This document shows, in pieces, positions 37,817 to 46,445 of a stretch of DNA of 64,000 nt (its first letter is position 1; every line of letters begins with the position of its first letter). Both the position numbers and the translations under genes were made by a program. A model generated the notes under the pieces. The model saw nothing but the letters and a program-made list of their open reading frames with translations, was not told the DNA's origin and did not search any database. The DNA lies in assembly GCA_947494825.1 (NCBI GenBank), contig CANLWN010000005.1, positions 434,001 through 498,000 on the forward strand, written 5' to 3'. The stretch is from an uncultured Flavobacteriaceae bacterium (GTDB taxonomy: Bacteria > Bacteroidota > Bacteroidia > Flavobacteriales > Flavobacteriaceae).

Positions 37817-38770
37817 TTACAGCAGTTTCAAAATGATATCCTCTTCGGATATCCCTTCGGCTTCGGCCTTATAGTTCTTAATGATCCTATGCCGGAGGAT
37901 GCCCATGGCGATGGCCTGTACATCTTCTATGTCCGGAGAGTATTTTCCATGGATGGCGGCATGGGCCTTGGCGCCCAAAATCAAATTCTGTGATGCTCTT
38001 GGTCCCGCTCCCCAGTCAATATACTGTCGCACAAAATCAGAAGTGGTCTCCAGGACTGGGCGTGTACTGTTCACCAGATTTACCGCATATTCCACCACAT
38101 TGTCGGGCACCGGAATCCGCCGCACCAAATGCTGCACGGCTAAAATTTCCTCGGCCGTAAAGAGAGCGTTTACCGTTACCTCATCATCTGAAGTTGTTGC
38201 CTTTACCACTTGGATTTCTTCGGCTACAGAGGGGTATTTAAGCTCTATGGCAAACATAAAACGATCCAGCTGGGCCTCGGGCAAAGGGTAGGTCCCTTCC
38301 TGTTCAATAGGATTCTGGGTGGCCAATACAAAATAGGGCAAAGCTAGTTTGTGGCGTTGACCCGCGATGGTAACGGCACGTTCCTGCATGGCCTCCAAAA
38401 GTGCGGCTTGCGTCTTCGGCGGGGTACGGTTGATCTCATCCGCCAAAATAATATTGGAGAACACCGGGCCTTTGATAAATTTGAAATTTCGGTTTTGATC
38501 CAAAACCTCACTGCCCAGAATGTCGCTGGGCATAAGATCTGGTGTAAATTGTATACGCTTAAAATCCAAGCCCAGGGCCTGTGCTATGGTGTTTACCATC
38601 AAGGTTTTTGCAAGACCGGGAACCCCTATTAGGAGTGAATGCCCGCCCGTGTAAATGGAAATCAGGATTTGATCGATCACTGCGTCCTGACCAATGATGA
38701 CTTTGGCGATCTCTGTCTTTAGGGCATGGTGTTTTTCTACTAAGCTCTTGATAGCGGCAACGTCTGACAT
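37817..38770 (-). CDS. MoxR-family AAA+ ATPase
   Basis: The 317-residue protein has Walker A GVPGLAKT, Walker B IILADEINRTPPKTQAALLEAM and the sensor segment VLATQNPIEQEGTYPLPEAQLDRF, all typical of MoxR. MoxR proteins act as chaperones that mature other complexes. The usual DUF58/VWA partner genes are not downstream here; instead it starts 4 bp after the SurA-like gene, so it is probably part of an envelope-folding operon. Confidence 0.94.
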   Translation of the reverse strand: MSDVAAIKSLVEKHHALKTEIAKVIIGQDAVIDQILISIYTGGHSLLIGVPGLAKTLMVNTIAQALGLDFKRIQFTPDLMPSDILGSEVLDQNRNFKFIKGPVFSNIILADEINRTPPKTQAALLEAMQERAVTIAGQRHKLALPYFVLATQNPIEQEGTYPLPEAQLDRFMFAIELKYPSVAEEIQVVKATTSDDEVTVNALFTAEEILAVQHLVRRIPVPDNVVEYAVNLVNSTRPVLETTSDFVRQYIDWGAGPRASQNLILGAKAHAAIHGKYSPDIEDVQAIAMGILRHRIIKNYKAEAEGISEEDIILKLL

Positions 38771-38774
38771 GCAA

Positions 38775-40217
38775 TTATTCCTTTACCCAATTGTTAGCAA
38801 AATTGCAACTCTTATTACCCTCGTTTACGCTTACATAGGTATCCTTTATATGCTTGTTCATCCATTCCTTAATGGCATTGAACTGTTTTTCGCGCAGGGC
38901 CAATTCCTGTATCTTGATATAATCCTTGGCAAAATCGGCCACATGTTCATCATATCTATTGGTAATCTTCAATATTTTATACTTCGGTGCGCCTCCCCGT
39001 TGATCATCTTCCAAAAGCGGTCTCGAGATTTCATCATCCTTTAGGTTACGGACCTGGTTGTACAGCGTGGGATCCATATTGGTGAGCTCAAAGCGGGAAT
39101 CAAAGTTTATCGGATTCCGCAATTTTCCCCCATCGAATTTCGTTTCTTTTTGATCGGAATATTTCAAGGCCGCTTCGGCAAACGTAAGCTCGCCGTCCAA
39201 GACCATTTGCCGTACACTGTCTAACTGGGCCGTTGCCTTTTCTATAGCACTTTGTGGGATTTCGGGCGAAATCAGGATATGGCGCAAATCCAATTCCTGG
39301 CCCCTTATTTTTTCGATATAGATAATATGATACCCAAAGGTAGTTTCAAATGGTTCGGAAATTTCCCCTTGCTGAAGGCTAAACGCAACATCCTTGAACT
39401 CCTTTACAAATGGGGTTTCCCTTGTCATACTATAAAAACCGCCTTTGGATTTGGAACCTGGGTCCTGCGAATACAAAATAGCCTTTACGCTAAAACTCGC
39501 ATTGTTTTCCTCCACATCGGCTTTAATCGTATTTAACTTGTCTATGACTTTTTGCTTTTCGGTTTCCGGAATCTCGGGCTCCTTCACGATCTGGGCAATT
39601 TCCAGTTCCGCACCGAATACCGGACGTTCGGCCTCTGGAATCTTGTTGAAGAACTGTCTCACCTCTTCCGGGGTAATCTCTATATCGCCAACAATCTTTT
39701 GCTGCATTTTTTCGGACAGGATTCGAAGTTTGTTTATTTCAAAAAGTTCTTTCCTAAAGCTTACCTCATCCTCCTTTTTGTAGAATTTAAGTACCTTCTT
39801 CATACTCCCTACCTGTGCCACCAATTGCTGTATTTGTCTATCACTGGTGGCATTTACCTCGTCATCGGAAACCAAGATACTGTCCTGTACGGCCTGGTGC
39901 GCATATAAACGGTCTTCCATGAGTTTCCCCAAAAGGCCACATCTCGTGATATCGGCCGTTGAAGCACCTTGACTCCGTAGGTCGATCAAGGTTTTCTCAA
40001 TATCCGAATCCAGGATAACATAATCGCCCACAACCGCCGAAATACCATCCAACTTTACCCTATTTGGGCTCTTGGTGGAATCCTTTTTAATGTCTGCACT
40101 CGCTAACAAAACCTCTTCTGTCGGTTCGATCTGGGTATCGGGAATGGAATCTATTTGCGCCATTGCGGATAGGCTTCCCCATAATAAAAAACAAAGCGAA
40201 AGTCCTATTTTATTCAT
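38775..40217 (-). CDS. SurA-like peptidylprolyl isomerase/chaperone with PpiC domains
   Basis: The ATG at 40217 gives a good signal peptide (MNKIGLSLCFLLWGSLSAMAQ) and overlaps the upstream stop region; other in-frame starts up to 40262 would extend it by up to 15 residues. The 480-residue product has a SurA N-like helical domain (VVGDYVILDSDIEKTLIDLR) and two parvulin domains, one around FGAELEIAQIVKEP to PFETTFGYHIIYIEK and a second beginning ELDLRHILI. It should assist folding of outer-membrane barrels in the periplasm. It forms an operon with the PpiC-like lipoprotein upstream and MoxR downstream. Confidence 0.92.
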   Translation of the reverse strand: MNKIGLSLCFLLWGSLSAMAQIDSIPDTQIEPTEEVLLASADIKKDSTKSPNRVKLDGISAVVGDYVILDSDIEKTLIDLRSQGASTADITRCGLLGKLMEDRLYAHQAVQDSILVSDDEVNATSDRQIQQLVAQVGSMKKVLKFYKKEDEVSFRKELFEINKLRILSEKMQQKIVGDIEITPEEVRQFFNKIPEAERPVFGAELEIAQIVKEPEIPETEKQKVIDKLNTIKADVEENNASFSVKAILYSQDPGSKSKGGFYSMTRETPFVKEFKDVAFSLQQGEISEPFETTFGYHIIYIEKIRGQELDLRHILISPEIPQSAIEKATAQLDSVRQMVLDGELTFAEAALKYSDQKETKFDGGKLRNPINFDSRFELTNMDPTLYNQVRNLKDDEISRPLLEDDQRGGAPKYKILKITNRYDEHVADFAKDYIKIQELALREKQFNAIKEWMNKHIKDTYVSVNEGNKSCNFANNWVKE

Positions 40218-41103
40218 CTTGTCCATACACTTCAAAATCTTTTTCTTTAATAGCTTCATCAATAATTTCGGTTTCCAGTTTTCGAATATAGTTTAGTTTT
40301 CTTCTATTGAGCAACACTTGTTTAATATTGGGTTCTATATACGAAAGTGGAGCTATATCGTTGACTTCTAAAACATTGATAACCTTAGCCAAATATACCC
40401 CTAATGAATCCTCCAATTCAAAAAATTGTGATTTTTTTAAGTATCTCTCCTGGTTTTCGAAAGTCAGTGGCGGAACTTCCTCGATGACCCGGGAAGCCCT
40501 TATCCAAAGTGAGTCGTTAAAATTGAGTTTTGTGAATTGCACGCCAATGGAATCCAAGTATTCCACATCTTCCGCATTGAAGCGCTTTATGCGTCTGCTT
40601 ACCTCCTCCTTGTTCAAGAACTGCTTGGGAAGTTCAATAAAGCGTAGTTTCACCAGTTTTTCCTTAAGCTTAAAATTTTCCTTTTCCCGTTCATAAAATA
40701 GTCGCAATTGGGAAGGGCTTATGGTGGTATCCTGCCCCTGTTGTACCAGGGCTTCCTTGTAGGCCCTTGTGTAGAGGTCCGTGCGGTAGTCGTTCACCAA
40801 CTGTTCAAACTCGGATAACTTATCTTCCGGTAAGTTTATTTTCGCTTTGGAAAGCAGTAATTGCTTGGAGGCCCAATTATTAATATAGTTGGTTACAAAG
40901 TACGCACTGTCCTGTTTGGATATGTTGCTTTCCAAAAGTGAGGCAATATCCTCTTTATACAGATAGGTATCGCCCACCCTAGCAATAGGTTCCTTGTCTT
41001 CATTTTTGTTAAAGAGCGAATCGCAGGATGCCAAAAAAACCAGCAGGGCGATGGCGCTTAGGGGATATTGTGACCGAAAACCGAATTTTTTCAAAAACCG
41101 CAT
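40210..41103 (-). CDS. SurA/PpiC-related lipoprotein
   Basis: The 297-residue protein has a lipoprotein signal (lipobox LASC, Cys about 27) and a SurA N-like region (VGDTYLYKEDIASLLESN) followed by long helices and a degenerate parvulin-like region. A complete active site is not visible, so it is more likely a chaperone than an isomerase. Its stop lies just inside the start region of the next gene. It is the first gene of the folding operon. Confidence 0.82.
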   Translation of the reverse strand: MRFLKKFGFRSQYPLSAIALLVFLASCDSLFNKNEDKEPIARVGDTYLYKEDIASLLESNISKQDSAYFVTNYINNWASKQLLLSKAKINLPEDKLSEFEQLVNDYRTDLYTRAYKEALVQQGQDTTISPSQLRLFYEREKENFKLKEKLVKLRFIELPKQFLNKEEVSRRIKRFNAEDVEYLDSIGVQFTKLNFNDSLWIRASRVIEEVPPLTFENQERYLKKSQFFELEDSLGVYLAKVINVLEVNDIAPLSYIEPNIKQVLLNRRKLNYIRKLETEIIDEAIKEKDFEVYGQDE

Positions 41104-41107
41104 TCCG

Positions 41108-41137
41108 CAAAAATAACAAATCCGTTAGGTTGAACAA
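41108..41137 (-). promoter_or_regulatory. Candidate -33/-7 promoter of the SurA-MoxR operon
   Basis: On the minus strand TTG (41137-41135) is followed after 19 bp by TATTTTTG (41115-41108), a good fit to TTG/TAnnTTTG. The -7 box ends only 5 bp before the ATG at 41103, so transcription from it would give a leaderless or nearly leaderless mRNA. Confidence 0.35.
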
Positions 41138-41292
41138 GACTTATGGACATTGATTAACACATTTTTACCAGGGTGCAAAACTGATAATTTAGTACATTAG
41201 TGGAACAAACCTAATCAAAATGAAATCACACACACGCTACCTTTCCCAGACACCGACCGGCGTCCCATTTTGATTTCGCAAACCAAAACTAT

Positions 41293-41751
41293 ATGAAATA
41301 CACTACACGAATTACAATTGACCTATCCCGTGATGCGCTTATCGCAAAACTTGACAATCCCGAAAATATGAAACATTGGCAACGCGGGCTGGTGAAATAT
41401 GAGCTTCTGTCAGGAAATCCAGGAGAAGATGGCGCTAAAACCGAATTGCATTATAAAATGGGAAAGCGCGAATTGGTGTTGATAGAGACCATTATGGCAC
41501 GTAATTTCCCCGAAGAGTTCCATGCAACCTATGACACCAAGGGGGTGCACAATATACAGAAGAACTATTTTAAGGAAATAAATGAACAGCAGACCGAATG
41601 GGTTTCGGAAACCGAGTTCCATTTTTCCGGTTTTATGATGAAGGCAATGGCATTCTTTATGCCAGGTGCATTTAAAAAACAATCGTTGAAATATTTACAG
41701 GACTTTAAGGCCTTTGCCGAGAAAGGGGTTTCTGTACAGGACAGTGAGTAG
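41293..41751 (+). CDS. SRPBCC (START-like) family protein, paralogue 1
   Basis: The 152-residue cytoplasmic protein has the helix-grip pattern MKYTTRITIDLSRDALIAKL, YKMGKREL.LIETI and a C-terminal helix (KYLQDFKAFAEKG). It is paralogous to the protein at 43804 (shared YKMGK, ETIM, KAMAF and FKKQ). SRPBCC domains bind hydrophobic ligands; the ligand is unknown. It opens a run of plus-strand genes extending to the AraC gene at 44850. Confidence 0.85.
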   Translation: MKYTTRITIDLSRDALIAKLDNPENMKHWQRGLVKYELLSGNPGEDGAKTELHYKMGKRELVLIETIMARNFPEEFHATYDTKGVHNIQKNYFKEINEQQTEWVSETEFHFSGFMMKAMAFFMPGAFKKQSLKYLQDFKAFAEKGVSVQDSE

Positions 41752-41786
41752 AAAATAAGCTGATTTTTTGGATATAAGCCTATACA

Positions 41787-42026
41787 GTGAATAGAAAAAT
41801 TAAACTGATTTGGGATTTTAGGGGGCCTGATGCCCATAAGACAGCCGAGCATCATGAAAAACACCTAAAGGAATACATAGCGTTGCAGGCGTTACATCTG
41901 AATATTACCGGCCATAAGGCACACAGCACGATGCACAGCATAGCGTTTATGGTGGTCGAGGAAGACGCAATGATACCCGTACGGGACGCCTTGGCACCCC
42001 ATAGAGGAGAGATTTATGAGGGTTGA
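41787..42026 (+). CDS. Small conserved hypothetical protein
   Basis: The 79-residue product begins at a GTG (41787); no ATG is available upstream. It is rich in His (HKTAEHHEKHLKEY, GHKAHSTMHS) and has no signal peptide or membrane segment. I do not recognise a family. It sits between an SRPBCC gene and a serine hydrolase with spacings of 35 and 22 bp, so it is probably in the same transcript. Confidence 0.65.
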   Translation: MNRKIKLIWDFRGPDAHKTAEHHEKHLKEYIALQALHLNITGHKAHSTMHSIAFMVVEEDAMIPVRDALAPHRGEIYEG

Positions 42027-42048
42027 CACCATATAAGCTGCAGCAATA

Positions 42049-43212
42049 ATGATACAATTACAGGTCATGCAATGTAAAACCTGGAGGCAGTTATGCCTAC
42101 TTACCGTATTGGTGTTAGGGAGTTGTACGCCACAAACCAAGTCAGCAAATCCACTGAAGCTCGCCCTTTCCTCGCAAGACCCCAATATAAAAAGAGTGAT
42201 GGACCATGTGGAAGTGCACGAGCTGCAGGTACGGTATACCCAAATCGATAGAAAAAATGACAGCATTTTCTTTACTGACCTGGATTTTCAGGTAGATGAG
42301 AACTCCTATTTCTATCCCGCAAGTACTGTAAAATTTCCAATCGCCGTTTTAAGCCTGGAAAAATTGAATCAGGTGGACTCCCTATCCCGAAACACCCTTT
42401 TTTATGTAGAAGGAGACACCCTGGAAACCACATTCGCAGAAGAAATTTCAAAAATATTCGCGGTTAGCGATAACCAAGCCTATAACCGTCTCTTCGAGTT
42501 TATGGGTCAGGACTACATCAATCGGCAATTGGCAAGCAAAGGGATTACCCCTATGCGTATTGCCCATAGGCTCTCTACACCCAATGCCGATGAAATTACA
42601 ACCAAACCGCTTATCATCTATCTCAATGACAGTACTACAGCGCCCACGGAGCCAATAATAAACACCTCGGCCAAGGCCTTGCAAATGAACGGGATCAAAA
42701 AGGGCAGTGGTTATTACGAGGATGATATGCTACAGCATGAACCTTTTGACTTTAGTTTAAAAAACTATTATCCCATAGACGCCCAACATGAGGTACTGAA
42801 GCGTACCCTTTTCCCCGAAAAATATTCGGAGATGGAGCGATTTGACCTTAGCGGGGAACAACACAAGTTCTTATTGAATGCAATGCATACCCTGCCCAAG
42901 GCAATAGGCTATGATCCCGAAACCTACTATGACAGCTATGTAAAGTTCTTTATGTACGGGGATGAAGAGGCAGACATACCCCCCCATATCAAGATATACA
43001 ATAAGGTAGGTTATGCGTATGGTACCTTAACGGACTGTGCCTATATTAGTGACACCAAAAACCATATTGAATTTTTGCTGACCGCGACCATTTTGGTCAA
43101 CAAAGACGGCATTTTTAATGATGATGTCTATGAATACGACGACCTGGGAATACCCTTTTTGGCTGCATTGGGTAGGGAAATATACAACTACGAGTTAAAA
43201 CGAAAAAAGTAA
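42049..43212 (+). CDS. Class A beta-lactamase-like serine hydrolase lipoprotein
   Basis: The 387-residue protein has a lipoprotein signal with lipobox LGSC (Cys26); a second ATG at 42067 is also possible. It has the class A penicillin-recognising motifs STVK (Ser92, Lys95) and SDN (140-142), and a KVG in NKVGYAYG in place of KTG. It is longer than true class A beta-lactamases (about 290), so a peptidase or esterase role on the envelope is as likely as beta-lactam hydrolysis. It is followed by the AHSA1-like gene 4 bp downstream. Confidence 0.85.
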   Translation: MIQLQVMQCKTWRQLCLLTVLVLGSCTPQTKSANPLKLALSSQDPNIKRVMDHVEVHELQVRYTQIDRKNDSIFFTDLDFQVDENSYFYPASTVKFPIAVLSLEKLNQVDSLSRNTLFYVEGDTLETTFAEEISKIFAVSDNQAYNRLFEFMGQDYINRQLASKGITPMRIAHRLSTPNADEITTKPLIIYLNDSTTAPTEPIINTSAKALQMNGIKKGSGYYEDDMLQHEPFDFSLKNYYPIDAQHEVLKRTLFPEKYSEMERFDLSGEQHKFLLNAMHTLPKAIGYDPETYYDSYVKFFMYGDEEADIPPHIKIYNKVGYAYGTLTDCAYISDTKNHIEFLLTATILVNKDGIFNDDVYEYDDLGIPFLAALGREIYNYELKRKK

Positions 43213-43216
43213 AAAA

Positions 43217-43732
43217 ATGAGCAACCTAAGCTTCGATGCCTTTACCAAAAAAATCCATATAAAGGCACCTATGAAAAAATTGTACTGGTGCTGGGGCACC
43301 ACGGAAGGAATCACCTCTTGGTTCTTAAGGAATGCCGAATATAGCGAGGAAGATGGGAGACAACGGGACAGCTCCGAGGCCATAGCGGCAGGCGATACCT
43401 ATATCTGGGAATGGCACAACTGGGACGGACAGGAAAAAGGTATGGTTTTGCAGGCCAATGGAACAGATTTTTTGGAACTTTCCTTTGCGGGGGTAAGCAA
43501 AGTATCCATCACTTTGGAGGATAAGGGCAATGCGGTGCTAGTATCGCTAAGACAATACGAAATCCCTACCGATGAGGAAAGCAGACTTAACATCCATCAT
43601 GGTTGCAGCAATGGATGGACCTTTTGGTTAGCCAATCTCAAGGCCTATTTGGAACATGGTATCCTGTTGAACGAGACAGAATTTGATCTGCGAAATATTC
43701 CCTTGGCCGGATATGAATTTGTGAATATGTAA
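43217..43732 (+). CDS. AHSA1-like SRPBCC-domain protein
   Basis: The 171-residue protein belongs to the AHSA1/START-like superfamily: SFDAFTKKIHIKAPMKKLYWCWGTTEGITSWFL at the N-terminus and HHGCSNGWTFWLANLKAYLEHG at the C-terminus are characteristic. It is cytoplasmic. The function is not known. It is the third SRPBCC-superfamily gene in this 3-kb stretch and probably shares the transcript of the hydrolase in front of it. Confidence 0.85.
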   Translation: MSNLSFDAFTKKIHIKAPMKKLYWCWGTTEGITSWFLRNAEYSEEDGRQRDSSEAIAAGDTYIWEWHNWDGQEKGMVLQANGTDFLELSFAGVSKVSITLEDKGNAVLVSLRQYEIPTDEESRLNIHHGCSNGWTFWLANLKAYLEHGILLNETEFDLRNIPLAGYEFVNM

Positions 43733-43803
43733 TCTTACGCGATGCAATTCTAAATCGAAAAAAACAACATCTAAGTAATAAAGACCAATAGATAAAAAGT
43801 GAC

Positions 43804-44247
43804 ATGAAATTTACCTGTACCATTGAAATTGATCGACCACGGGACGAAGTGGCCCAATTATTTGGCGACCCCCAATATTTAGGGGAATATCAAGAAGGTT
43901 TTTTGGACAAGACCCTCTTAGAGGGCACCGCTGGTGAGAATGGTGCCATTTCCAAAATGCGCTATAAAATGGGCAAGGGAGAAATGGAACTTACCGAAAC
44001 CATTATGGACAATAGCCTTCCCGATAGATTCTTGGCCCATTACCACCACAAACACATGGACAATAGCATGGAGTGCAGGTTTGTTCCCTTAAGTGATTCG
44101 AGGACCAGGTATGAATCGGAGATTGAGTATACCGCCTTTCGGGGATTCGTTCCAAAAGCCATGGCCTTTCTTTTTCCAGGGATGTTCAAAAAACAGGTAC
44201 AAAAATGGCTGGACAATTTTAAGACCTTTGCGGAAAAGACTCCCTAA
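43804..44247 (+). CDS. SRPBCC (START-like) family protein, paralogue 2
   Basis: The 147-residue protein is a paralogue of the one at 41293, with the same motif order: MKFTCTIEIDRPRDEVAQLF, YKMGKGEMELTETIM, KAMAFLFPGMFKKQ and a final LDNFKTFAEK. It has no signal peptide. The two copies bracket the hydrolase and AHSA1-like genes, which suggests a local duplication. The ligand is unknown. Confidence 0.85.
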   Translation: MKFTCTIEIDRPRDEVAQLFGDPQYLGEYQEGFLDKTLLEGTAGENGAISKMRYKMGKGEMELTETIMDNSLPDRFLAHYHHKHMDNSMECRFVPLSDSRTRYESEIEYTAFRGFVPKAMAFLFPGMFKKQVQKWLDNFKTFAEKTP

Positions 44248-44274
44248 AACCATCTTGATCTTGTGCCTAAGGAA

Positions 44275-44727
44275 ATGATAAAAATAGTACGCGCTGATGC
44301 CTCCAATGCTGATTTTGTGGCCCTAGTAAAACAGCTGGATGCCGATTTGGCCATTAGGGACGGCGATGACCATCCATTTTATGACCAATTCAATAAAATT
44401 GATCAAATAAAATACGCCATTGTAGCCTATGAAAAAGGCAAAGCCGTAGGTTGTGGGTCATTAAAGGAGTACGCGCCTGGTATTGTGGAAATAAAGCGAA
44501 TGTATACCACGCCACAAGGTAGGGGAAAAGGCATTGCTACCAAGATGCTTGAAGCGCTCGAGGCTTGGGCCAGCGAACTCTCCTATGAAAAATGTATCTT
44601 GGAAACCGGTAAAAAACAACCGGAAGCCATTGGTCTGTACAGAAAGAACGGGTATCGGATTATTTTGAATTACAGTCCCTATGAAGGTGTTGAAAACAGC
44701 ATCTGCTTTGAAAAAAGGCTAGCTTAA
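44275..44727 (+). CDS. GNAT-family N-acetyltransferase
   Basis: The ATG at 44275, preceded by AAGGAA, is preferred to the GTG at 44263. The 150-residue enzyme shows the acetyl-CoA binding motif in MYTTPQGRGKGIATKMLEAL and the C-terminal YEKCILETGKKQPEAIGLYRKNGY typical of GNATs that acetylate small amines. The substrate is unknown. It follows the SRPBCC paralogue by 27 bp. Confidence 0.9.
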   Translation: MIKIVRADASNADFVALVKQLDADLAIRDGDDHPFYDQFNKIDQIKYAIVAYEKGKAVGCGSLKEYAPGIVEIKRMYTTPQGRGKGIATKMLEALEAWASELSYEKCILETGKKQPEAIGLYRKNGYRIILNYSPYEGVENSICFEKRLA

Positions 44728-44849
44728 ACGTATTTTTTGCCCGGTTTTCTGAATTTCAAACAATTGAATGGGCAGGAGATGTTATTTACATTTGAAAAGC
44801 CCGGGCACAAAAGTTGATTTGTTTTTCCATAACCATAAAAACTATGTGA

Positions 44850-45680
44850 ATGTTATTTGAAACTCATACCCTTTCACCTCCCTTTGATCAATATGTTGAA
44901 TCCGTATTCCATTTTAAGGACTTTATTCCAGATCATTCCATAGAGCGTGTTATTCCCACCGGACATATTTTTATCATTTTTGAGTTAGATGGCATAAAAC
45001 GGAACACTTTTGACAATACCACGCTAAAACCCAATGCCGAATTCACCAAGGTCTGGATATCGGGAATGCACAGAAATTATATTTCCATATCGGCCCATCA
45101 GCAATCCGAAATGTTCGTTATTCAATTTAAAGCGTTTGGGGCCTACCCCTTTTTCCATTTTCCTATCGAGGAGTTGAACGAAAAGATTCTTCCTGCCGAA
45201 GCAATCTTTGACCAGGAGTTGTTGGAACTCAGGCAGCTTCTTTTGGAAAAGGAAAGCTCGGTAGAAAAATTTGAATGCGGTGATCGTTGGTTAAAGGCGC
45301 GATTTAACGAGAACTTGGCGCCACCGGTGGAGTTGCTCAATCTAATGGGCCGCCTGCAAAGAGAGTCGACCAGCAGCTATCAAGATATTATGGATACCTA
45401 TCCACATACCCAGAAACACCTCATCGATCAATGTAAAAAGTATATCGGGCTAACCCCAAAATACTATCAACGGATCCTTAGGTTCAACGAAATTTTGCAA
45501 CAGATCCAAAAAAAGGAGAAAATTGTTTGGTCCCATGTAGCCTATCAATGTGGTTATGCAGACCAATCGCATTTTATCAAGGAATTCAAACACTTTTCGG
45601 GCTTCAATCCGCAGGAGTTTATAGCGCAGGAGTTTAACCAGGACGATCCCAATTTTTTTCCTCTAGACCGGCCAGGTTAA
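44850..45680 (+). CDS. AraC-family transcriptional regulator
   Basis: The 276-residue protein has an N-terminal sensor half of the DUF6597 type (PPFDQYVESVFHFKDFIPDHSIERVIPTG) and a C-terminal AraC HTH (KHLIDQCKKYIGLTPKYYQRI, then VAYQCGYADQSHFIKEFKHF). Its last two codons and stop are inside the left copy of the 66-bp direct repeat, so the gene is intact at the island boundary. It may regulate the preceding SRPBCC/hydrolase genes or the DUF1761 gene beyond the island. Confidence 0.9.
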   Translation: MLFETHTLSPPFDQYVESVFHFKDFIPDHSIERVIPTGHIFIIFELDGIKRNTFDNTTLKPNAEFTKVWISGMHRNYISISAHQQSEMFVIQFKAFGAYPFFHFPIEELNEKILPAEAIFDQELLELRQLLLEKESSVEKFECGDRWLKARFNENLAPPVELLNLMGRLQRESTSSYQDIMDTYPHTQKHLIDQCKKYIGLTPKYYQRILRFNEILQQIQKKEKIVWSHVAYQCGYADQSHFIKEFKHFSGFNPQEFIAQEFNQDDPNFFPLDRPG

Positions 45681-45737
45681 TTTTTTACTATACTCATAAC
45701 GAATGCTTTGCTAAACTTGTCGCTTAAAACCGAACAA
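45672..45737 (+). repeat. 66-bp direct repeat, left copy
   Basis: These 66 bases, beginning CCAGGTTAATTTTTTACTAT and ending AAAACCGAACAA, are identical to 48270-48335. The copy starts in the third-last codon of the AraC gene. TAGA is also present just before both copies, separated here by four extra bases. Confidence 0.97.
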
Positions 45738-46196
45738 GTTAATACACGCTACCTCGTGATGACGTTAACACTCGTGGGGATTGTCCTAGGGACCGTAAAA
45801 ATGACCAAAAGGCGGAAAAGGACCATGGGAGAAAGATGCTGACGAGCCCCTAAAAGAGCAGCTGATTTCAAAAATGAATTAAGAAAATCTTAATTGAATT
45901 CACACTTGACAAACAGTCGCTCCAATTGATTTTTGAAAATTTCTATGAGTAAGACCGCATTAACTATTTTGTGAAGTCGTAATAGAGTTACTTCATGTGG
46001 GGTATCGAAGTGAAATTTTTTATCGGTTATTACAAAAAACACTACGACTGTTACATTGTGTCAGCAAACCTCTCCTTCTATAGCTATATTTACTTAATTA
46101 AATATCAATTACTATATACAAACCTAATGAAGAGTATTTATGCACCGTATTTTGTATAGTCATTTGGTAAGGTTACTAATTTTAAAACTTTGAATT
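45738..46196. other. Island left flank without a gene, upstream region of the peptide gene
   Basis: These 459 bp contain no convincing ORF. A stop-bounded stretch near 45890-45970 would encode KKILIEFTLDKQSLQLIFENFYE but has no start codon, so it could be a gene remnant. The sequence turns AT-rich from about 45870. TATATTTA at 46085-46092 resembles a -7 box, with TTG at 46056-46058 too far away (26 bp). Confidence 0.4.
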
Positions 46197-46370
46197 ATGC
46201 AAACTACAAGATTATGTCTGGCTGAGTTTAAGACCAAAGCTGAAAAAATCCAAGCTAGTGATGTCCTTGAAAAAGTCCAAGGTGGGGGTCAAGGTGACTG
46301 CCATGGTTTTTGGGGCCAAGCTCATAAGTTAGCTTTGCAGATAGCTGAAGCCATGAATGCTTACCATTAA
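46197..46370 (+). CDS. Double-glycine-leader peptide (bacteriocin/signal-peptide precursor)
   Basis: The ATG at 46197 opens a 57-codon gene. The first 30 residues form a leader: MQTTRLCLAEFKTKAEKIQA followed by SDVLEKVQGG, with hydrophobic residues at -4 (Val27) and -7 (Leu24) relative to the Gly29-Gly30 cleavage site. The predicted core is 27 residues (starting GQGDCHGFWG, then an amphipathic helix up to NAYH) with one Cys (34) and three His. Such leaders are cut by C39-peptidase ABC exporters, which are not in this window. The gene has its own terminator, and a CPBP protease gene follows 218 bp later. I do not recognise the exact family. Confidence 0.75.
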   Translation: MQTTRLCLAEFKTKAEKIQASDVLEKVQGGGQGDCHGFWGQAHKLALQIAEAMNAYH

Positions 46371-46406
46371 TCAAAATAATTCAAATTGTTTTGATTTTAT
46401 TAAAAT

Positions 46407-46445
46407 AAAGACTGTCTTGGTTAAATAGGCAGTCTTTCTGTTTTT
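46407..46445 (+). terminator. Intrinsic terminator of the peptide gene
   Basis: AAAGACTG (46407-46414) pairs with CAGTCTTT (46430-46437) around a 15-base loop, followed by CTGTTTTT. It lies 37 bp after the peptide stop and makes the peptide a monocistronic unit. Confidence 0.8.

Noticed and set aside
45774-45789. GTGGGGATTGTCCTAG matches 15 of 16 bases with the DUF1761 gene at 48516-48531, as if a decayed second gene copy followed the left repeat.
   Set aside because: The similarity stops on both sides and the distances from the repeats differ (36 against 180 bp). It may be chance, so it was not used as evidence for a larger duplication.
45890-45970. Stretch encoding KKILIEFTLDKQSLQLIFENFYE considered as a second peptide gene.
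   Set aside because: It has no start codon, with a stop directly upstream, and no leader or terminator.
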